Assembly (NCBI GenBank): GCA_964607915.1
Contig: CAZSMU010000001.1
Location: forward strand, 24,297 to 88,296
Reading direction: 5' to 3'
Length of the DNA: 64,000 bases
Source of the DNA: JADJPL01 sp964607915
Lineage (GTDB): Bacteria > Bacteroidota > Bacteroidia > Chitinophagales > Saprospiraceae
Positions within the stretch are counted from its first letter, which is position 1. Every line of letters begins with the position of its first letter. The notes under the pieces are model-generated. The model was not told the DNA's origin, made no database searches, and worked only from the letters and a program-made list of their open reading frames with translations. Positions 16,526 through 25,685 of this stretch are shown here, piece after piece. Made by a program: the position numbers and the translations under genes.

Positions 16526-16543
16526 CACCTTAACCATAAGGTG
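16526..16543. promoter_or_regulatory. Short palindrome upstream of histidine kinase
   Basis: CACCTTAACCATAAGGTG: 7-bp perfect arms with a 4-base centre, 200 bp before the kinase gene. It could be an operator; no supporting promoter was identified. Confidence 0.25.
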
Positions 16544-16574
16544 AGGGTAGTAGTATTGTCAAAAGCATAAAAAA

Positions 16575-16728
16575 TCGTTGTGAAGGTGCAACCTCCAGGG
16601 GGTAAAAGGACTCCTTTTCGCCGATGCGTCGTCTTTTTGTTCATGTAGCGCCACGTTATTCCTTAAAAAGTCTTTATGTGGACAAAACGGCTCTTTTTCC
16701 TTCTCACTGACTCTTCACAATAAGCCTA
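16575..16728. repeat. TTGTTGCGAG-family repeat, degenerate long form
   Basis: Starts ATCGTTGTGAAGGTG and ends CTCTTCACAATAAGCCT, with internal AAAAGGACTCCTTTT and CAAAACGGCTCTTTTTCC. Length and plan match the long form, but the sequence has diverged. It lies directly upstream of the histidine kinase. Confidence 0.5.
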
Positions 16729-16744
16729 TTCAATCGGTTCGCCT

Positions 16745-18901
16745 ATGACCAGACCGGAAATCTCTTGGGAATCTGAGCGCCAGAAACTCGCTGCGAGGGT
16801 CGAACAATTAGAGGCGCAACTACAGGAGGCCAGGCAGGACCTCTCGGCTGCTTCGCACAAGCTGGACGTGATGAAGGCTCGGATGGACCAGCAGGAGGAA
16901 CGCGTACTCTCTGCCGTGCGGGCCAATGAAAAAAAATATACGACGATCATCGAAAACATGTCTCTTGGGTTGGTAGAAGTGGATAACCGCGGCTGTATCC
17001 AAAAGGTGAATCGCGCATTCTGTGCCATGACGGGCTACTCCCGCGAGGAACTGCTAGGTGCCGGAGACGAACTGCTCCTTACCGAGGACAATAAAGCCGT
17101 GATCGCCCGCCAGATGGCCCTTAGAAAAGAACATATCTCTTCTGCCTATGAAATACAGGTGCGCCGTAAATCGGGCGAGTTGACCTGGATGCTGATCAGT
17201 GGTTCGCCAATCTACGACCGGGACGGAGAGGTGGTCGGGTCTATCGGTATTCACTACGACCTCAGCGAGCAAAAAAAATGGACAGCCGAGCTGGAGCATG
17301 CGAAAAAGACCGCCGAAGAAGCCCAGGAGGCGGAACAATCTTTTCTCGCCAATATGAGCCACGAAATCCGTACCCCCCTGCACGCGCTGCTGGGTATGGC
17401 ACAACTTCTGGAGGATACGCCGTTGAGCGTAGAACAACGGGAATACCTCAATCTGCTTCAGGTATCGGGAAAACAGTTGCAAAAACTGGTATCCGATATC
17501 CTGGACTTCTCCCGCATCGAATCGGGGAACCTGGAAGTACAGCACCAGGTGTTCAACGTAGAAGAACTGGTGCATGGGCTTCGCCTCACCTTCGCCCCGC
17601 TCATTGACCAAAGTAATGTACGGTTCAACGTACATATCCATCGCCTGGCAAGCCCTCTTTTCAACGGGGATGAATCGCTCATCCGTCAGATTTTGTTCAA
17701 TTTGCTGGGCAATGCCATCAAGTTTACCCCGAAAGGGGAAGTGCGCCTGAATGTTTCGCAAGTTCCGTCTGACAATGGGCGCAGCTGGGTCCGCTTTTCC
17801 GTGGAGGACACGGGCATTGGCATTGCCCCAGATCAGGTCGAACTGGTATTTCAAAGCTATAAACAGGTCAAGCGCAGCGCCCAGAGCGAGTTTGGCGGTT
17901 CCGGCCTCGGTCTGGCTATCGCGCATCGCCTGGCCTGCTTATTAGAGGGAAGAATCCTCGTAAAAAGCGAGCCCGACCAGGGCTCCGTTTTTTGTCTGGA
18001 AGTGCCGTTGACACAGGCCGACCCTCCAAAACGTGTCCTGAAGCCCCATAAGGCAGTAAATCCTCCTGTGCTCACGGCCTCCCCGCGCATACTGTTGGCA
18101 GAAGATAGCCCCGCGAACCGAAAATTCGTAGAAGGATTGATGACAAAATGGGGCCTCGCCTTCGACTCGGCAGAGAATGGTCTGGCTGCCCTGGCGCTCG
18201 CACGACAGCGCAGGTATGACTTCATCTTGATGGACCTGCATTTGCCCGATCTGGATGGTGCCACCCTGGCAGCGAGCATCCGCAATGCTTCTGGTGTCAA
18301 CAAGGATACGCCCATCCTTGCCATCACCGCTTCCGCGACGGTCCAAACCCGGGAAAAGGCCCTTGCGGCCGGTATCCAGGATGTATTGTTCAAGCCCTTT
18401 GGTCCGTACCAGCTCTGTGAAAAAATGGGGGATGTATATCGTCAAACGAGGGAAACCGCCTTGACCTCTCGGCGTTCGTCTGCAACAGAGCTTCCACCCC
18501 CAGCCGAAGAGCCGCGCTTTTGGGTTCCGGAAGGGCCAGCGGCGTATTTTTTGGGCGACCGCCAACATGCCCTAGAGGTGTTCTTGTGTTTTAAAGATAA
18601 AAACCTCCCCGACACCGGGCGACTCATGGAAGCATATGAGCAAAAAAACTGGCCTCTGGTCAGCAATTTGGCCCATAAGTTGAAGCCCGGATTCGAAATG
18701 GTCGGGCTGAATGCCATGGCGCTCTTGCTGAGCCAGATCGAAATGCTGGATCTGGAAAGTTCCAGTGAATCGTCTTTGACCCTCCTTTTTGCTAAATTAC
18801 ACCATCTTTACAACTGCTCCCTGCCGTTCGTCCAGCAAAAAATCGCCGAGTTGTCAAAAGGCATTCCGGATTGGCTGCTGATCAAAGGCCCCGTCCGATA
18901 A
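16745..18901 (+). CDS. Hybrid sensor histidine kinase (PAS-HisKA-HATPase-REC-HPt)
   Basis: Cytoplasmic phosphorelay kinase, 718 residues, with no membrane helix or signal peptide. Order: N-terminal coiled coil (~8-60), PAS (~63-178, with GLVEVDNRGCIQKVN and the PAC-like EIQVRRKSGELTWM), HisKA with His206 in NMSHEIRTPL, HATPase with NAIKFTPKG, DTGIGI and GGSGLGLAI, a receiver at ~447-565 with Asp497 (ILMDLHLPDLDG) and Lys in LFKPF, and an HPt-like domain near His643 (LAHKLKPGFEMVGL). A LytTR response regulator follows 33 bp downstream, the likely end of the relay. The signal is unknown; it is presumably intracellular. Confidence 0.93.
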   Translation: MTRPEISWESERQKLAARVEQLEAQLQEARQDLSAASHKLDVMKARMDQQEERVLSAVRANEKKYTTIIENMSLGLVEVDNRGCIQKVNRAFCAMTGYSREELLGAGDELLLTEDNKAVIARQMALRKEHISSAYEIQVRRKSGELTWMLISGSPIYDRDGEVVGSIGIHYDLSEQKKWTAELEHAKKTAEEAQEAEQSFLANMSHEIRTPLHALLGMAQLLEDTPLSVEQREYLNLLQVSGKQLQKLVSDILDFSRIESGNLEVQHQVFNVEELVHGLRLTFAPLIDQSNVRFNVHIHRLASPLFNGDESLIRQILFNLLGNAIKFTPKGEVRLNVSQVPSDNGRSWVRFSVEDTGIGIAPDQVELVFQSYKQVKRSAQSEFGGSGLGLAIAHRLACLLEGRILVKSEPDQGSVFCLEVPLTQADPPKRVLKPHKAVNPPVLTASPRILLAEDSPANRKFVEGLMTKWGLAFDSAENGLAALALARQRRYDFILMDLHLPDLDGATLAASIRNASGVNKDTPILAITASATVQTREKALAAGIQDVLFKPFGPYQLCEKMGDVYRQTRETALTSRRSSATELPPPAEEPRFWVPEGPAAYFLGDRQHALEVFLCFKDKNLPDTGRLMEAYEQKNWPLVSNLAHKLKPGFEMVGLNAMALLLSQIEMLDLESSSESSLTLLFAKLHHLYNCSLPFVQQKIAELSKGIPDWLLIKGPVR

Positions 18902-18934
18902 ATATCCTTTGACTCATCTGAATTTCTCCCGCTC

Positions 18935-19627
18935 ATGTCCCTTAGATGTATCCTTGTTGACGACGATGCTTTGTCCTTGCTGGGCCTCGAAAAACTCTGC
19001 GAGCGAACGGAGGGGCTGGATCTGGTGGGTGCGTTTGACGGTGTGGCGTCTGCGGTGGCTTTCCTCGAAAAGGAGGAAGTAGATTTAATTTTTTTGGATA
19101 TCGAAATGCCAGAGGAAAACGGGCTGAGTTTATTGGACCGCTTGACCTTTCAGCCACAGGTCGTAGTGGTATCCGGGCGAACCGATTTTGCGTACGAGGC
19201 TTTCGAGTACGCGGTTACGGATTATCTGAAAAAGCCCGTCTCCCTACCCCGCTTCCTGAGGGCGGTCGAAAAAGTGCGGCTGCAGCTCCATCAAAACCAG
19301 AGTTACAGGGATTCTGCGCGGGATATATACATTCGCCAGGAAGGCAAGCTCATCCGCTTGGCTTTTTCAGATATTTTGTTTTTTGAAACGGTCGGCGACT
19401 ATGTGCGCATCAAGACCCGGGACGGATCCTTCCTGATTCACCACACCATAAAGGGTATAGACGAGAAAATCCGGGATCCGCGTTTTCTGAAAATCCACCG
19501 TTCCTACATCGTCAATCTCGATATGGTGGTGGAAGTCGGGGAGCATTCCCTGGCGATTGACTTGTTCAACATCCCGATAAGCCGGGCTAACCGCCCGGTG
19601 CTCCTCAACCGGCTCAATATCCTTTAG
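18935..19627 (+). CDS. LytTR-family response regulator
   Basis: DNA-binding response regulator, 230 residues. Receiver domain at ~3-120 with acidic residues CILVDDDALS, phosphoacceptor Asp55 in FLDIEMPEENG and Lys in YLKKPV. LytTR DNA-binding domain at ~128-228, with DILFFETVGDYVRIKT and FLKIHRSYIVNLD, both hallmark motifs. It is 33 bp downstream of the hybrid kinase, so a four-step His-Asp-His-Asp relay through the kinase's receiver and HPt domains is expected. Targets are unknown. Confidence 0.94.
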   Translation: MSLRCILVDDDALSLLGLEKLCERTEGLDLVGAFDGVASAVAFLEKEEVDLIFLDIEMPEENGLSLLDRLTFQPQVVVVSGRTDFAYEAFEYAVTDYLKKPVSLPRFLRAVEKVRLQLHQNQSYRDSARDIYIRQEGKLIRLAFSDILFFETVGDYVRIKTRDGSFLIHHTIKGIDEKIRDPRFLKIHRSYIVNLDMVVEVGEHSLAIDLFNIPISRANRPVLLNRLNIL

Positions 19628-19632
19628 CGTAA

Positions 19633-20778
19633 TTAAGCCCGTCGGTGCAGGTTCCGCATGTGCCGATCCATAGACGGGGTATCCAGGATACCTATCAGTA
19701 TATTCCACTCGTTGTACACCGGCATGGCCCCGCTTTGGGAATGCTGTAGTTTTTTTAGGGAAGCTGCGAGCGATTCCTTTTCCAACAAGGGCAAGAGTTC
19801 GCAAAGCATGTACTGCGAGACCAGGGCATCGCCGTCGGCACTTTGCAAAGCCTGGGCGGTGCGGTGTTCGGGCAGGACAGCGACCAGGTTTTGCCATTCG
19901 TCGAATACCAGGAAATTTTTTTCTTCCCCCGCCAAAAAAAGCTGTATCGCTTTGTCCATGACATCGGTGGTATAGAGGGGGGTGAAACGTCGGCGCGCCA
20001 GGTCGCCCGCCGTACCGCGGCGCAGCGCTTCCTCGAAAGCGATGAACCGGTACTCGTTGCGGGCCAGAAGGAATACGAATACCCCGATGAAGACCGAGAG
20101 CAGTCCATCTTTTCCGGAGCTTTCCCATAAGCGCCAGAGGTTAAAACCGATAAAGGCAACAGCGAGGCCCTGCCCGATGCGCGCAGCAAACCAGGTTGCC
20201 CGTAGCCGCCCTATCCACATGCTCAGGAGTGCGCGCAGGATACGGCCTCCGTCCATAGGAAAAGCGGGGATCATATTGAACAAGGCGAGGGCTATATTGA
20301 TGACGAACAGGCCGAGAAGCCATATCCCCCATTCAGGTATATCGGAGAACAAGTAGCTGCCTTCCTGCGATGCCAAGGCCTGGAGCAGTTGCAGGCGCAG
20401 CCCGGAAGGGATAGAGATGAAGTACAGCCCCAGCAGCAGGGCGATTCCGATATTGACCAGAGGGCCTGCCAGTGCTATCCACAATTCGTGCTGAGGTTTA
20501 GCCGGAAGGCGGTCAAGCCGGGCGACACCCCCGATAGGCGAGAGGATGATGTCCAGGGTACTGACTCCGAAGCGCCGGGCCATAAGGGCATGGCCGTATT
20601 CATGGAGTGCAACACAAAGGAAAAGGGAGAGGACGAAACCCGTTTCCAGCAAAATTTCCTGGAAGGACCAGTTCTCGCTCTTGCCCTTATAGAATACGAA
20701 CACAAATATGAGCGCAAAGGTCCAGTGCAACCGGAGCGGGATACCGTAGAGGGTGAAGACTTGGAGCGATTGCTTCAT
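19633..20778 (-). CDS. Site-2-protease-like M50 metalloprotease with CBS domains
   Basis: Intramembrane zinc protease, 381 residues. Several membrane helices lie in the first ~215 residues, with the zinc motif HEYGHAL (~59-65) and the second conserved motif PAFPMDGGRIL (~175-185). A cytoplasmic C-terminal region (~240-375) resembles a CBS pair (TDVMDKAIQLFLAGEEKNFLV, SGAMPVYNEWNILIGILD), which often binds adenylates. The ATG overlaps the stop of the acyl-CoA dehydrogenase gene by 4 bp (ATGA), indicating translational coupling, though no functional link is obvious. Its stop is 5 bp from the converging LytTR gene. Confidence 0.9.
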   Translation of the reverse strand: MKQSLQVFTLYGIPLRLHWTFALIFVFVFYKGKSENWSFQEILLETGFVLSLFLCVALHEYGHALMARRFGVSTLDIILSPIGGVARLDRLPAKPQHELWIALAGPLVNIGIALLLGLYFISIPSGLRLQLLQALASQEGSYLFSDIPEWGIWLLGLFVINIALALFNMIPAFPMDGGRILRALLSMWIGRLRATWFAARIGQGLAVAFIGFNLWRLWESSGKDGLLSVFIGVFVFLLARNEYRFIAFEEALRRGTAGDLARRRFTPLYTTDVMDKAIQLFLAGEEKNFLVFDEWQNLVAVLPEHRTAQALQSADGDALVSQYMLCELLPLLEKESLAASLKKLQHSQSGAMPVYNEWNILIGILDTPSMDRHMRNLHRRA

Positions 20779-21932
20779 ACGGGGAGGTAGGGTTCTTCTT
20801 GTATACTTCTGGAGATGACCATGCGCTGCACTTCAGAAGTACCTTCATAGATCTGGGTGATCTTCGCATCGCGCATCAAGCGCTCTACATGGTATTCTTT
20901 TACAAAACCATAGCCACCATGGACCTGTACCGCTTCAACCGTGGTGCGCATCGCGACCTCCGAGGCGTATAATTTGGCCATTGCACTGGCGGTATTGTAG
21001 TCCTTACCCTGGTCTTTGAGCCATGCGGCCCGATAGACCATGAGGCGGGCGGCTTCGATTTCCGTAGCCATATCGGCCAGTTTGAAAGCGATGGCCTGGT
21101 GCTGGTAGATGGGTTTGCCGAAGGTTTCGCGCTGTTTGGAGTATTCGAGTGCCAGTTCGTAGGCACCAGCAGCAATGCCCAGCGCTTGTGCGGCAATGCC
21201 GATGCGGCCTCCTGCCAGGGTTTTCATGGCAAATTTGAACCCAAAGCCATCTTCCCCGATCCGGTTTTCTTTGGGCACTCTGACGTCGGAATACAGTATG
21301 GTGTGGGTATCCGAGGAGCGTATGCCGAGTTTGTCTTCTTTAGCTCCGATTTGTACGCCGTCCCAGGAGGTGTCCACTATGAAAGCATTGATTCCGCGGG
21401 AACCTTTTTCGGGATGCGTTTGGGCTATCACCAGGTGTACCTGCGAAGAACCGCCGTTGGTGATCCAGTTTTTCGTGCCGTTGAGCAGATAATAGTCGCC
21501 CATGTCCACTGCCGTGGTGCGTTGGTGGGTGGCGTCGCTGCCAGCTTCCGGCTCCGAGAGGCAGAAGGAGCCGAGCCATTCCCCCGGGGCGAGTTTGCTT
21601 AAATAGCGCTCTTTTTGGGCCTCCGTTCCATACGCTTCCAGCCCCCAGCAGACCAGAGAGTTGTTGACGGACATGAGCACGGAGCAACTGTTGTCCACTT
21701 TGGAAATTTCCTCCATAGCGAGTACATAAGCGAGCGTATCCATGCCACCTCCGCCGTACACGGGGGAGCACATCATCCCCAGAAAGCCCATTTCGGCCAT
21801 CCGGCGGACTTGTTCTCGGGGGAAAGCCATGGTGGAGTCGCGTGCTATGACGCCCGGTTTCAGTTCTTTTTGTGCGAATTCCCGTGCTGCGTCCCGCACG
21901 GCGAGTTGTTCTTCGTTCAGGTTGAAAAACAT
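20775..21932 (-). CDS. Acyl-CoA dehydrogenase
   Basis: FAD-dependent acyl-CoA dehydrogenase catalysing alpha,beta-desaturation of an acyl-CoA and passing electrons to ETF. The ATG at 21932 (MFFNLNEEQLAVRDAAREFA) gives 385 residues, the family norm; the frame to 21986 only adds unconserved sequence. Motifs: CLSEPEAGSD, KNWITNGG, QALGIAAGAYELALEYSKQR and QVHGGYGFVKEYHVERLMRD. The C-terminal YEGTSEVQRMVIS carries the catalytic Glu of short/medium-chain enzymes. Chain-length preference is likely short to medium but not determinable here. It overlaps the M50 gene downstream. Confidence 0.94.
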   Translation of the reverse strand: MFFNLNEEQLAVRDAAREFAQKELKPGVIARDSTMAFPREQVRRMAEMGFLGMMCSPVYGGGGMDTLAYVLAMEEISKVDNSCSVLMSVNNSLVCWGLEAYGTEAQKERYLSKLAPGEWLGSFCLSEPEAGSDATHQRTTAVDMGDYYLLNGTKNWITNGGSSQVHLVIAQTHPEKGSRGINAFIVDTSWDGVQIGAKEDKLGIRSSDTHTILYSDVRVPKENRIGEDGFGFKFAMKTLAGGRIGIAAQALGIAAGAYELALEYSKQRETFGKPIYQHQAIAFKLADMATEIEAARLMVYRAAWLKDQGKDYNTASAMAKLYASEVAMRTTVEAVQVHGGYGFVKEYHVERLMRDAKITQIYEGTSEVQRMVISRSIQEEPYLPV

Positions 21933-21982
21933 AGCGTGTACAGGTTTTTTTGAAGGAAACAGGTCGTGCTGGCGGCGGAGGT

Positions 21983-22282
21983 TCAAATAACCTCCATCAA
22001 GGTGCGAAAAACGACAAATTTGCCGGGGAAGCGCTCTGAGACCTCGGCTTGGAGTGATTTGGCATGCTCCTGTTGGTAAGCGTACATCGCGGCGAGGTCT
22101 GGACAGAAGTACTGCACGGCATACGTCACCCCGTCCGGTTCTTCGTGCATCATACGGCAGATGCGGTAATCGTCGAATTTACCCGTCTGCATGACCCGAG
22201 GGATATGCGTTTCCCGCATCCATTGCAACCAGTCAAGGTGTACATCCTGGTCAATTTTGACGGTTACATTATAGATGAGCAT
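21983..22282 (-). CDS. DUF4286-family protein
   Basis: Small soluble protein of 99 residues resembling DUF4286: MLIYNVTVKIDQDVHLDWLQ, then WMRETHIPRVMQTGKF and ERFPGKFVVFRTLMEVI. The family has a ferredoxin-like alpha+beta plan and no established role. It lies 5 bp downstream of the DUF4290 gene and 50 bp upstream of the acyl-CoA dehydrogenase, in a tight minus-strand run. Confidence 0.8.
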   Translation of the reverse strand: MLIYNVTVKIDQDVHLDWLQWMRETHIPRVMQTGKFDDYRICRMMHEEPDGVTYAVQYFCPDLAAMYAYQQEHAKSLQAEVSERFPGKFVVFRTLMEVI

Positions 22283-22287
22283 TGATT

Positions 22288-22998
22288 TTATTTGCGCTTG
22301 TTGTTTTTGGCGTACTGCTGACGGCCGTTACCTTTGTTATTGCTTTGTTTCCCGCCGCCGTAGGGCGAGCGTTGGGAGTAGGGTTTGTATTTATTGCGGC
22401 GTTGGTTTTGTTGTTGTTGCTGGTTTTGAGTAGGTTGCACCAAGTTGTCGATCGCTTCCGAGACGACCAGTTTTCCCCCGGACATCAGTTCGAGGTCTGC
22501 CTTTATAACATCGTCGCTGACAAAGTGTTCTTTGTTCCAGGTTCGATAGGCCAGTTTCATGTAGGAGGCGATAATGGAGACGAGCGCTTCGCGCTTGGGC
22601 CCCGGCTCCATCTCCAGGGCTTTTCGGATCAGTTTTTGGACACTCGCACCATAATGCCGGAAGTTCTGTTCCTTCTCCGGGTACTCCACGGGCCCTGGTT
22701 TTTTATAGGCGGCCTCTTCTGTGGGGATGATGCCGTTGGGGGGCATGACCTTGATATCGTAGTTGGCAATGCGGAACAGGTGTTTCCAGAGTTTATCGCG
22801 AATTTCCTCGATACTGCGGGTTTGCGGCTGCATCTGGAACATCAGGACGATGATTTGTTCGACAAATTTTTGGCGCACGACGTCGTCTTCTATGGTTTTT
22901 GCATGGAAGATCAATCGTTGTACATTTCTACCATACTCCGGTATGATCAACTCCTCCAGTTGGGAGTTGTATTCCATATCCAGTTTTGCTTTTTGCAT
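22288..22998 (-). CDS. DUF4290-family protein
   Basis: Bacteroidota-restricted protein of unknown function, 236 residues. Residues ~8-150 (MEYNSQLEELIIPEYGRNVQ, IANYDIKVMPPNG, VSIIASYMKLAYRTWNK) match DUF4290. The C-terminal ~45 residues are a low-complexity Gln/Asn/Arg/Lys tail (NQQQQQNQRRNKYKPYSQ), strongly basic, which could contact nucleic acid or ribosomes; that is inference. It is 20 bp downstream of the DUF4270 gene. Confidence 0.87.
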   Translation of the reverse strand: MQKAKLDMEYNSQLEELIIPEYGRNVQRLIFHAKTIEDDVVRQKFVEQIIVLMFQMQPQTRSIEEIRDKLWKHLFRIANYDIKVMPPNGIIPTEEAAYKKPGPVEYPEKEQNFRHYGASVQKLIRKALEMEPGPKREALVSIIASYMKLAYRTWNKEHFVSDDVIKADLELMSGGKLVVSEAIDNLVQPTQNQQQQQNQRRNKYKPYSQRSPYGGGKQSNNKGNGRQQYAKNNKRK

Positions 22999-23018
22999 AG
23001 TATGCTTTTTTCCTTGAT

Positions 23019-24356
23019 TTACTTGTATTTGGTAAACGCCACCTTGAGCTTTGCTCTGTAGGTAGCACCGCCTGCGCCGTAGAGTACGGCGCGGCTATTG
23101 TTTTCTGTTTTGGGGAACAAGCTGAGCAGCATCTCGTTACTGACTTTCCCGTCGGCCATATCCTGCAAGTGAGCGCTCAGGTTCATGCGGTACAGGCCGG
23201 GTTCCGGGTCGGCGCCTGCCTGGAAGGTACCGCCGAACTTTTGAGGTATTTCGGTATCTGCGAGGGCTACGTCCTTCACTACCTGAAGGTTCCCGTTTTT
23301 ATCGCGGTAATAAAGCACTAAAGTAGATGCCGGGGGATACAGATTCGAATCGTCGCCGGGCAGAGTAGCTACCCGGAGCTCCAGGATGGCGTGGTTGACG
23401 ATGGAATTTTTCAGGGAAGCTACGCTGGGAAAGCGGATCTTTCCGTTTACCCCGCCCATGCCCTGTACGAATATATATTGGTTTTGGGCGGAAGGCGTGC
23501 CAATCTGTTTTTCTACGGGTTTGCCGCTCGTATTGTGTTGAAAAGTGGAGACATTGGCCACATAAGGGCTGAACTGGTACTGGAACTGTTTCTGGATGGT
23601 ATCGTTTCGGTAATACACCATCATACCCGCCCGGGTAGTATTTAGGTTGACACCTACCAGGGCGCCACTGGACGCAGCAGAGGGTTTGATAAAGATGCCC
23701 CTGAAGAAAGTCTGGAAAATGCTGTCGGTTGCATAGTAAGAGGTGTCGAGGGCCAGGAGTTCCTGTCCCAGGGTCTTGCTGAGGGAAATGCGCACATGGG
23801 GAAAGGAGATGGTATCGCGGGTGCCCGAACCATAATCAAAAACGCGGACACTATCTTTGGACGGGAAAAAAGTAGTGCGCCCGAGGGGGATGGGGCTGTA
23901 CATAAAGCGCTCGGTGGAAAAATGAGCCTCCGTAGAAACGATGGGGTCCAGGAGTTGATAGACTTCCAACGAGACCGGCTGGGTGCGGTTGCCATAGAAC
24001 TTGCTCGTGTCGTACGGAAGAACCAACACTACGGAATCTACGATGACTTCCCCGAATTTGGGGCTCAGGTATTCCGGGATGAGTTGTGCATATAGGCTTG
24101 CTTCTGATAATCCGAACAGAGGGTCGTCCGCCCGCCCGAGTACATATGCTTTCAGGAAGGAGTTGGGGGTATGGGTGCGGACGGCTTCGCTGAGTTCGGT
24201 GGCAGTTTCTACGGTGAACGTATCTACGTATTCCAGGTTGAGCAGGTCTTCGCTCAGTAAGTCCAGGCCGGCACTGGTGGGGTCAACGCAGGAATACAGG
24301 CTGTACGATAGGAGGGCCGGCCATATTAGCCGGCGCAAAAGGCTGTTGAGGTCCAT
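23019..24356 (-). CDS. DUF4270-family lipoprotein
   Basis: Bacteroidota surface or periplasmic lipoprotein of unknown function, 445 residues. The ATG at 24356 (MDLNSLLRRLIWPALLSYSL) puts a lipobox-like SYSLYSC at the right distance; the frame to 24392 adds nothing useful. DUF4270 hallmarks follow: mature start VDPTSAGLDLLSE, FLKAYVLGRADDPLFGLSEA, VDSVVLVLPYD, and late GMGGVNGKIRFPSVASLKNS. Immediately upstream on the same strand is a glycogen-synthase-like gene, an arrangement I recall in other Bacteroidota. Confidence 0.85.
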   Translation of the reverse strand: MDLNSLLRRLIWPALLSYSLYSCVDPTSAGLDLLSEDLLNLEYVDTFTVETATELSEAVRTHTPNSFLKAYVLGRADDPLFGLSEASLYAQLIPEYLSPKFGEVIVDSVVLVLPYDTSKFYGNRTQPVSLEVYQLLDPIVSTEAHFSTERFMYSPIPLGRTTFFPSKDSVRVFDYGSGTRDTISFPHVRISLSKTLGQELLALDTSYYATDSIFQTFFRGIFIKPSAASSGALVGVNLNTTRAGMMVYYRNDTIQKQFQYQFSPYVANVSTFQHNTSGKPVEKQIGTPSAQNQYIFVQGMGGVNGKIRFPSVASLKNSIVNHAILELRVATLPGDDSNLYPPASTLVLYYRDKNGNLQVVKDVALADTEIPQKFGGTFQAGADPEPGLYRMNLSAHLQDMADGKVSNEMLLSLFPKTENNSRAVLYGAGGATYRAKLKVAFTKYK

Positions 24357-24452
24357 GTGGAGAACTTGACAAAAATTTTGAGGCACAAACATGCCGGGTA
24401 ATGCATTCGAATTGGCTTTAGGGAAGGAGCGGGGAAGTAGGCTTCGGGTTGC

Positions 24453-25271
24453 TTATTCCATCACTTTTTCTGGTAAAAGCGTGTGGTAGAACTCCAGGAT
24501 GGCTTCCAGGTATCGATCCCCTTGGAACGGCAAGACGGGTTTGCTCAAGGCATGTATATGTTGCTGGACGGGGTCTGCCAGGTGCTCGCTGCCTTGTACG
24601 ACGGCATCTGCGAAGGCCATGGCACCATGCTGCAACGCAATGCCTTTTTCGTCCTGATAGGCGAGCAGGTTTTCCTGCCCGATGTTGTTGCGGAGCGCCT
24701 TTTCCAGAAAGCCCCCTTCCAGTGCGGCTCCGAAGGGCTCGTCATAGACCGAGTACACCACTTTGGCCGGTTGGAAAAGCGGCTCTGTCTTGTACGTCGT
24801 TTTGAGGAATAATGGCACGAGGCTCGTCATCCATCCATGGCAGTGAATGATATCGGGTGCCCAACCAAATTTTTTGACCGTTTCTATCACGCCCTTGCAA
24901 AAGAAGACCATGCGTTCCGCATTGTCGTCGAAAGGCGCCCCTTCATCGTCTAAAAAGATGTGTTTGCGGCGAAAAAAATCCTCATTGTCTAAAAAATAGA
25001 CCTGCATGCGGCCCTCCGGCAGGGAAGCTACCTTAATGACCAAAGGATAGTCGTCGTCATCTACGATAATGTTCATTCCGGACAAACGAACCACCTCGTG
25101 GAGCCGGTGCCTGCGTTCGTTGATCGCCCCGAAGCGAGGCATGAGCACTCGTATCTCCATCCCGTTTTCCTGGACGTACTGGGGAAGGTAACGGGCTACT
25201 TCGGCTATTTGCGTGCTTGCTGTGTAGGGCAGCATCTCCTGGGTGACTATCAGCACTTTCCTCTTTCTCAT
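24453..25271 (-). CDS. GT5-like glycogen/starch synthase catalytic N-half only
   Basis: Resembles the N-terminal Rossmann domain of GT5 glycogen synthases, but only 272 residues long versus ~480 for full enzymes. The ATG at 25271 (MRKRKVLIVTQEMLPYTAST) is chosen because it starts the first strand. Motifs: EVARYLPQYVQENGMEIRVL, the conserved WAPDIIHCHGWMTSLVPLFL, and DERMVFF-like AERMVFFCKGVIE. The second (nucleotide-binding) domain is absent. Short versions like this are common in Bacteroidota, so it is probably a real family, not a truncation; activity as a synthase is doubtful. Confidence 0.8.
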   Translation of the reverse strand: MRKRKVLIVTQEMLPYTASTQIAEVARYLPQYVQENGMEIRVLMPRFGAINERRHRLHEVVRLSGMNIIVDDDDYPLVIKVASLPEGRMQVYFLDNEDFFRRKHIFLDDEGAPFDDNAERMVFFCKGVIETVKKFGWAPDIIHCHGWMTSLVPLFLKTTYKTEPLFQPAKVVYSVYDEPFGAALEGGFLEKALRNNIGQENLLAYQDEKGIALQHGAMAFADAVVQGSEHLADPVQQHIHALSKPVLPFQGDRYLEAILEFYHTLLPEKVME

Positions 25272-25386
25272 GCCGTGAAGATCTGTTATTTCCAACCCTC
25301 TAAACGGATGCCCACACCGGGCAGTTTAGGAATCAGAATGCAAAGATAGTAAAAAAACCCTTTCTTCCCTAACTATGAATTACTGA

Positions 25387-25545
25387 ACTTGTTGCGCGGG
25401 GTCGGTGGGGAAGGGAAAAAGAGTCGTTTTTTGTCCATACGAAGGCTTTTGAGAGAGTATAGCCTCGCTGTATGACCGAAAGAAAGGCACGGCAGGGCGA
25501 AAAAGGGCCTTTTTGAACCCTCGCTGACCCCCCGCGCAATGAGCC
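25387..25545. repeat. TTGTTGCGAG-family repeat, complete long form
   Basis: 159 bp, colinear with the copy at 13511: ends ACTTGTTGCGCGGGG and CCCCGCGCAATGAGCCT, with internal AAAAAGAGTC, ACGAAGGCTTTT, GAGTATAGCC, TATGACC and GGGCCTTTTTGAACCC. It occupies most of the 414-bp gap 25272-25685; the remainder is a promoter (25592-25625) and nothing else recognised. Confidence 0.88.
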
Positions 25546-25591
25546 TATCTTCAAAATGTCCAATAGAATCAGCCTGATACGGCCAACAGGT

Positions 25592-25625
25592 TTTGGGCAT
25601 GGTACGGTTTTTTTATGTACTTTTG
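25592..25625 (+). promoter_or_regulatory. Bacteroidota-type promoter for the 25.7-kb operon
   Basis: TTTG (25592-25595), 22 bp, TACTTTTG (25618-25625), 60 bp before the first ATG. The -7 box is a full TAnnTTTG match; spacing is at the long end of the reported range. Confidence 0.6.
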
Positions 25626-25685
25626 CGCCTGTTTTTAGCCAGCGGGTGAGCCGGCCTTATTTCAGCACTTAGACACACCATCGTA

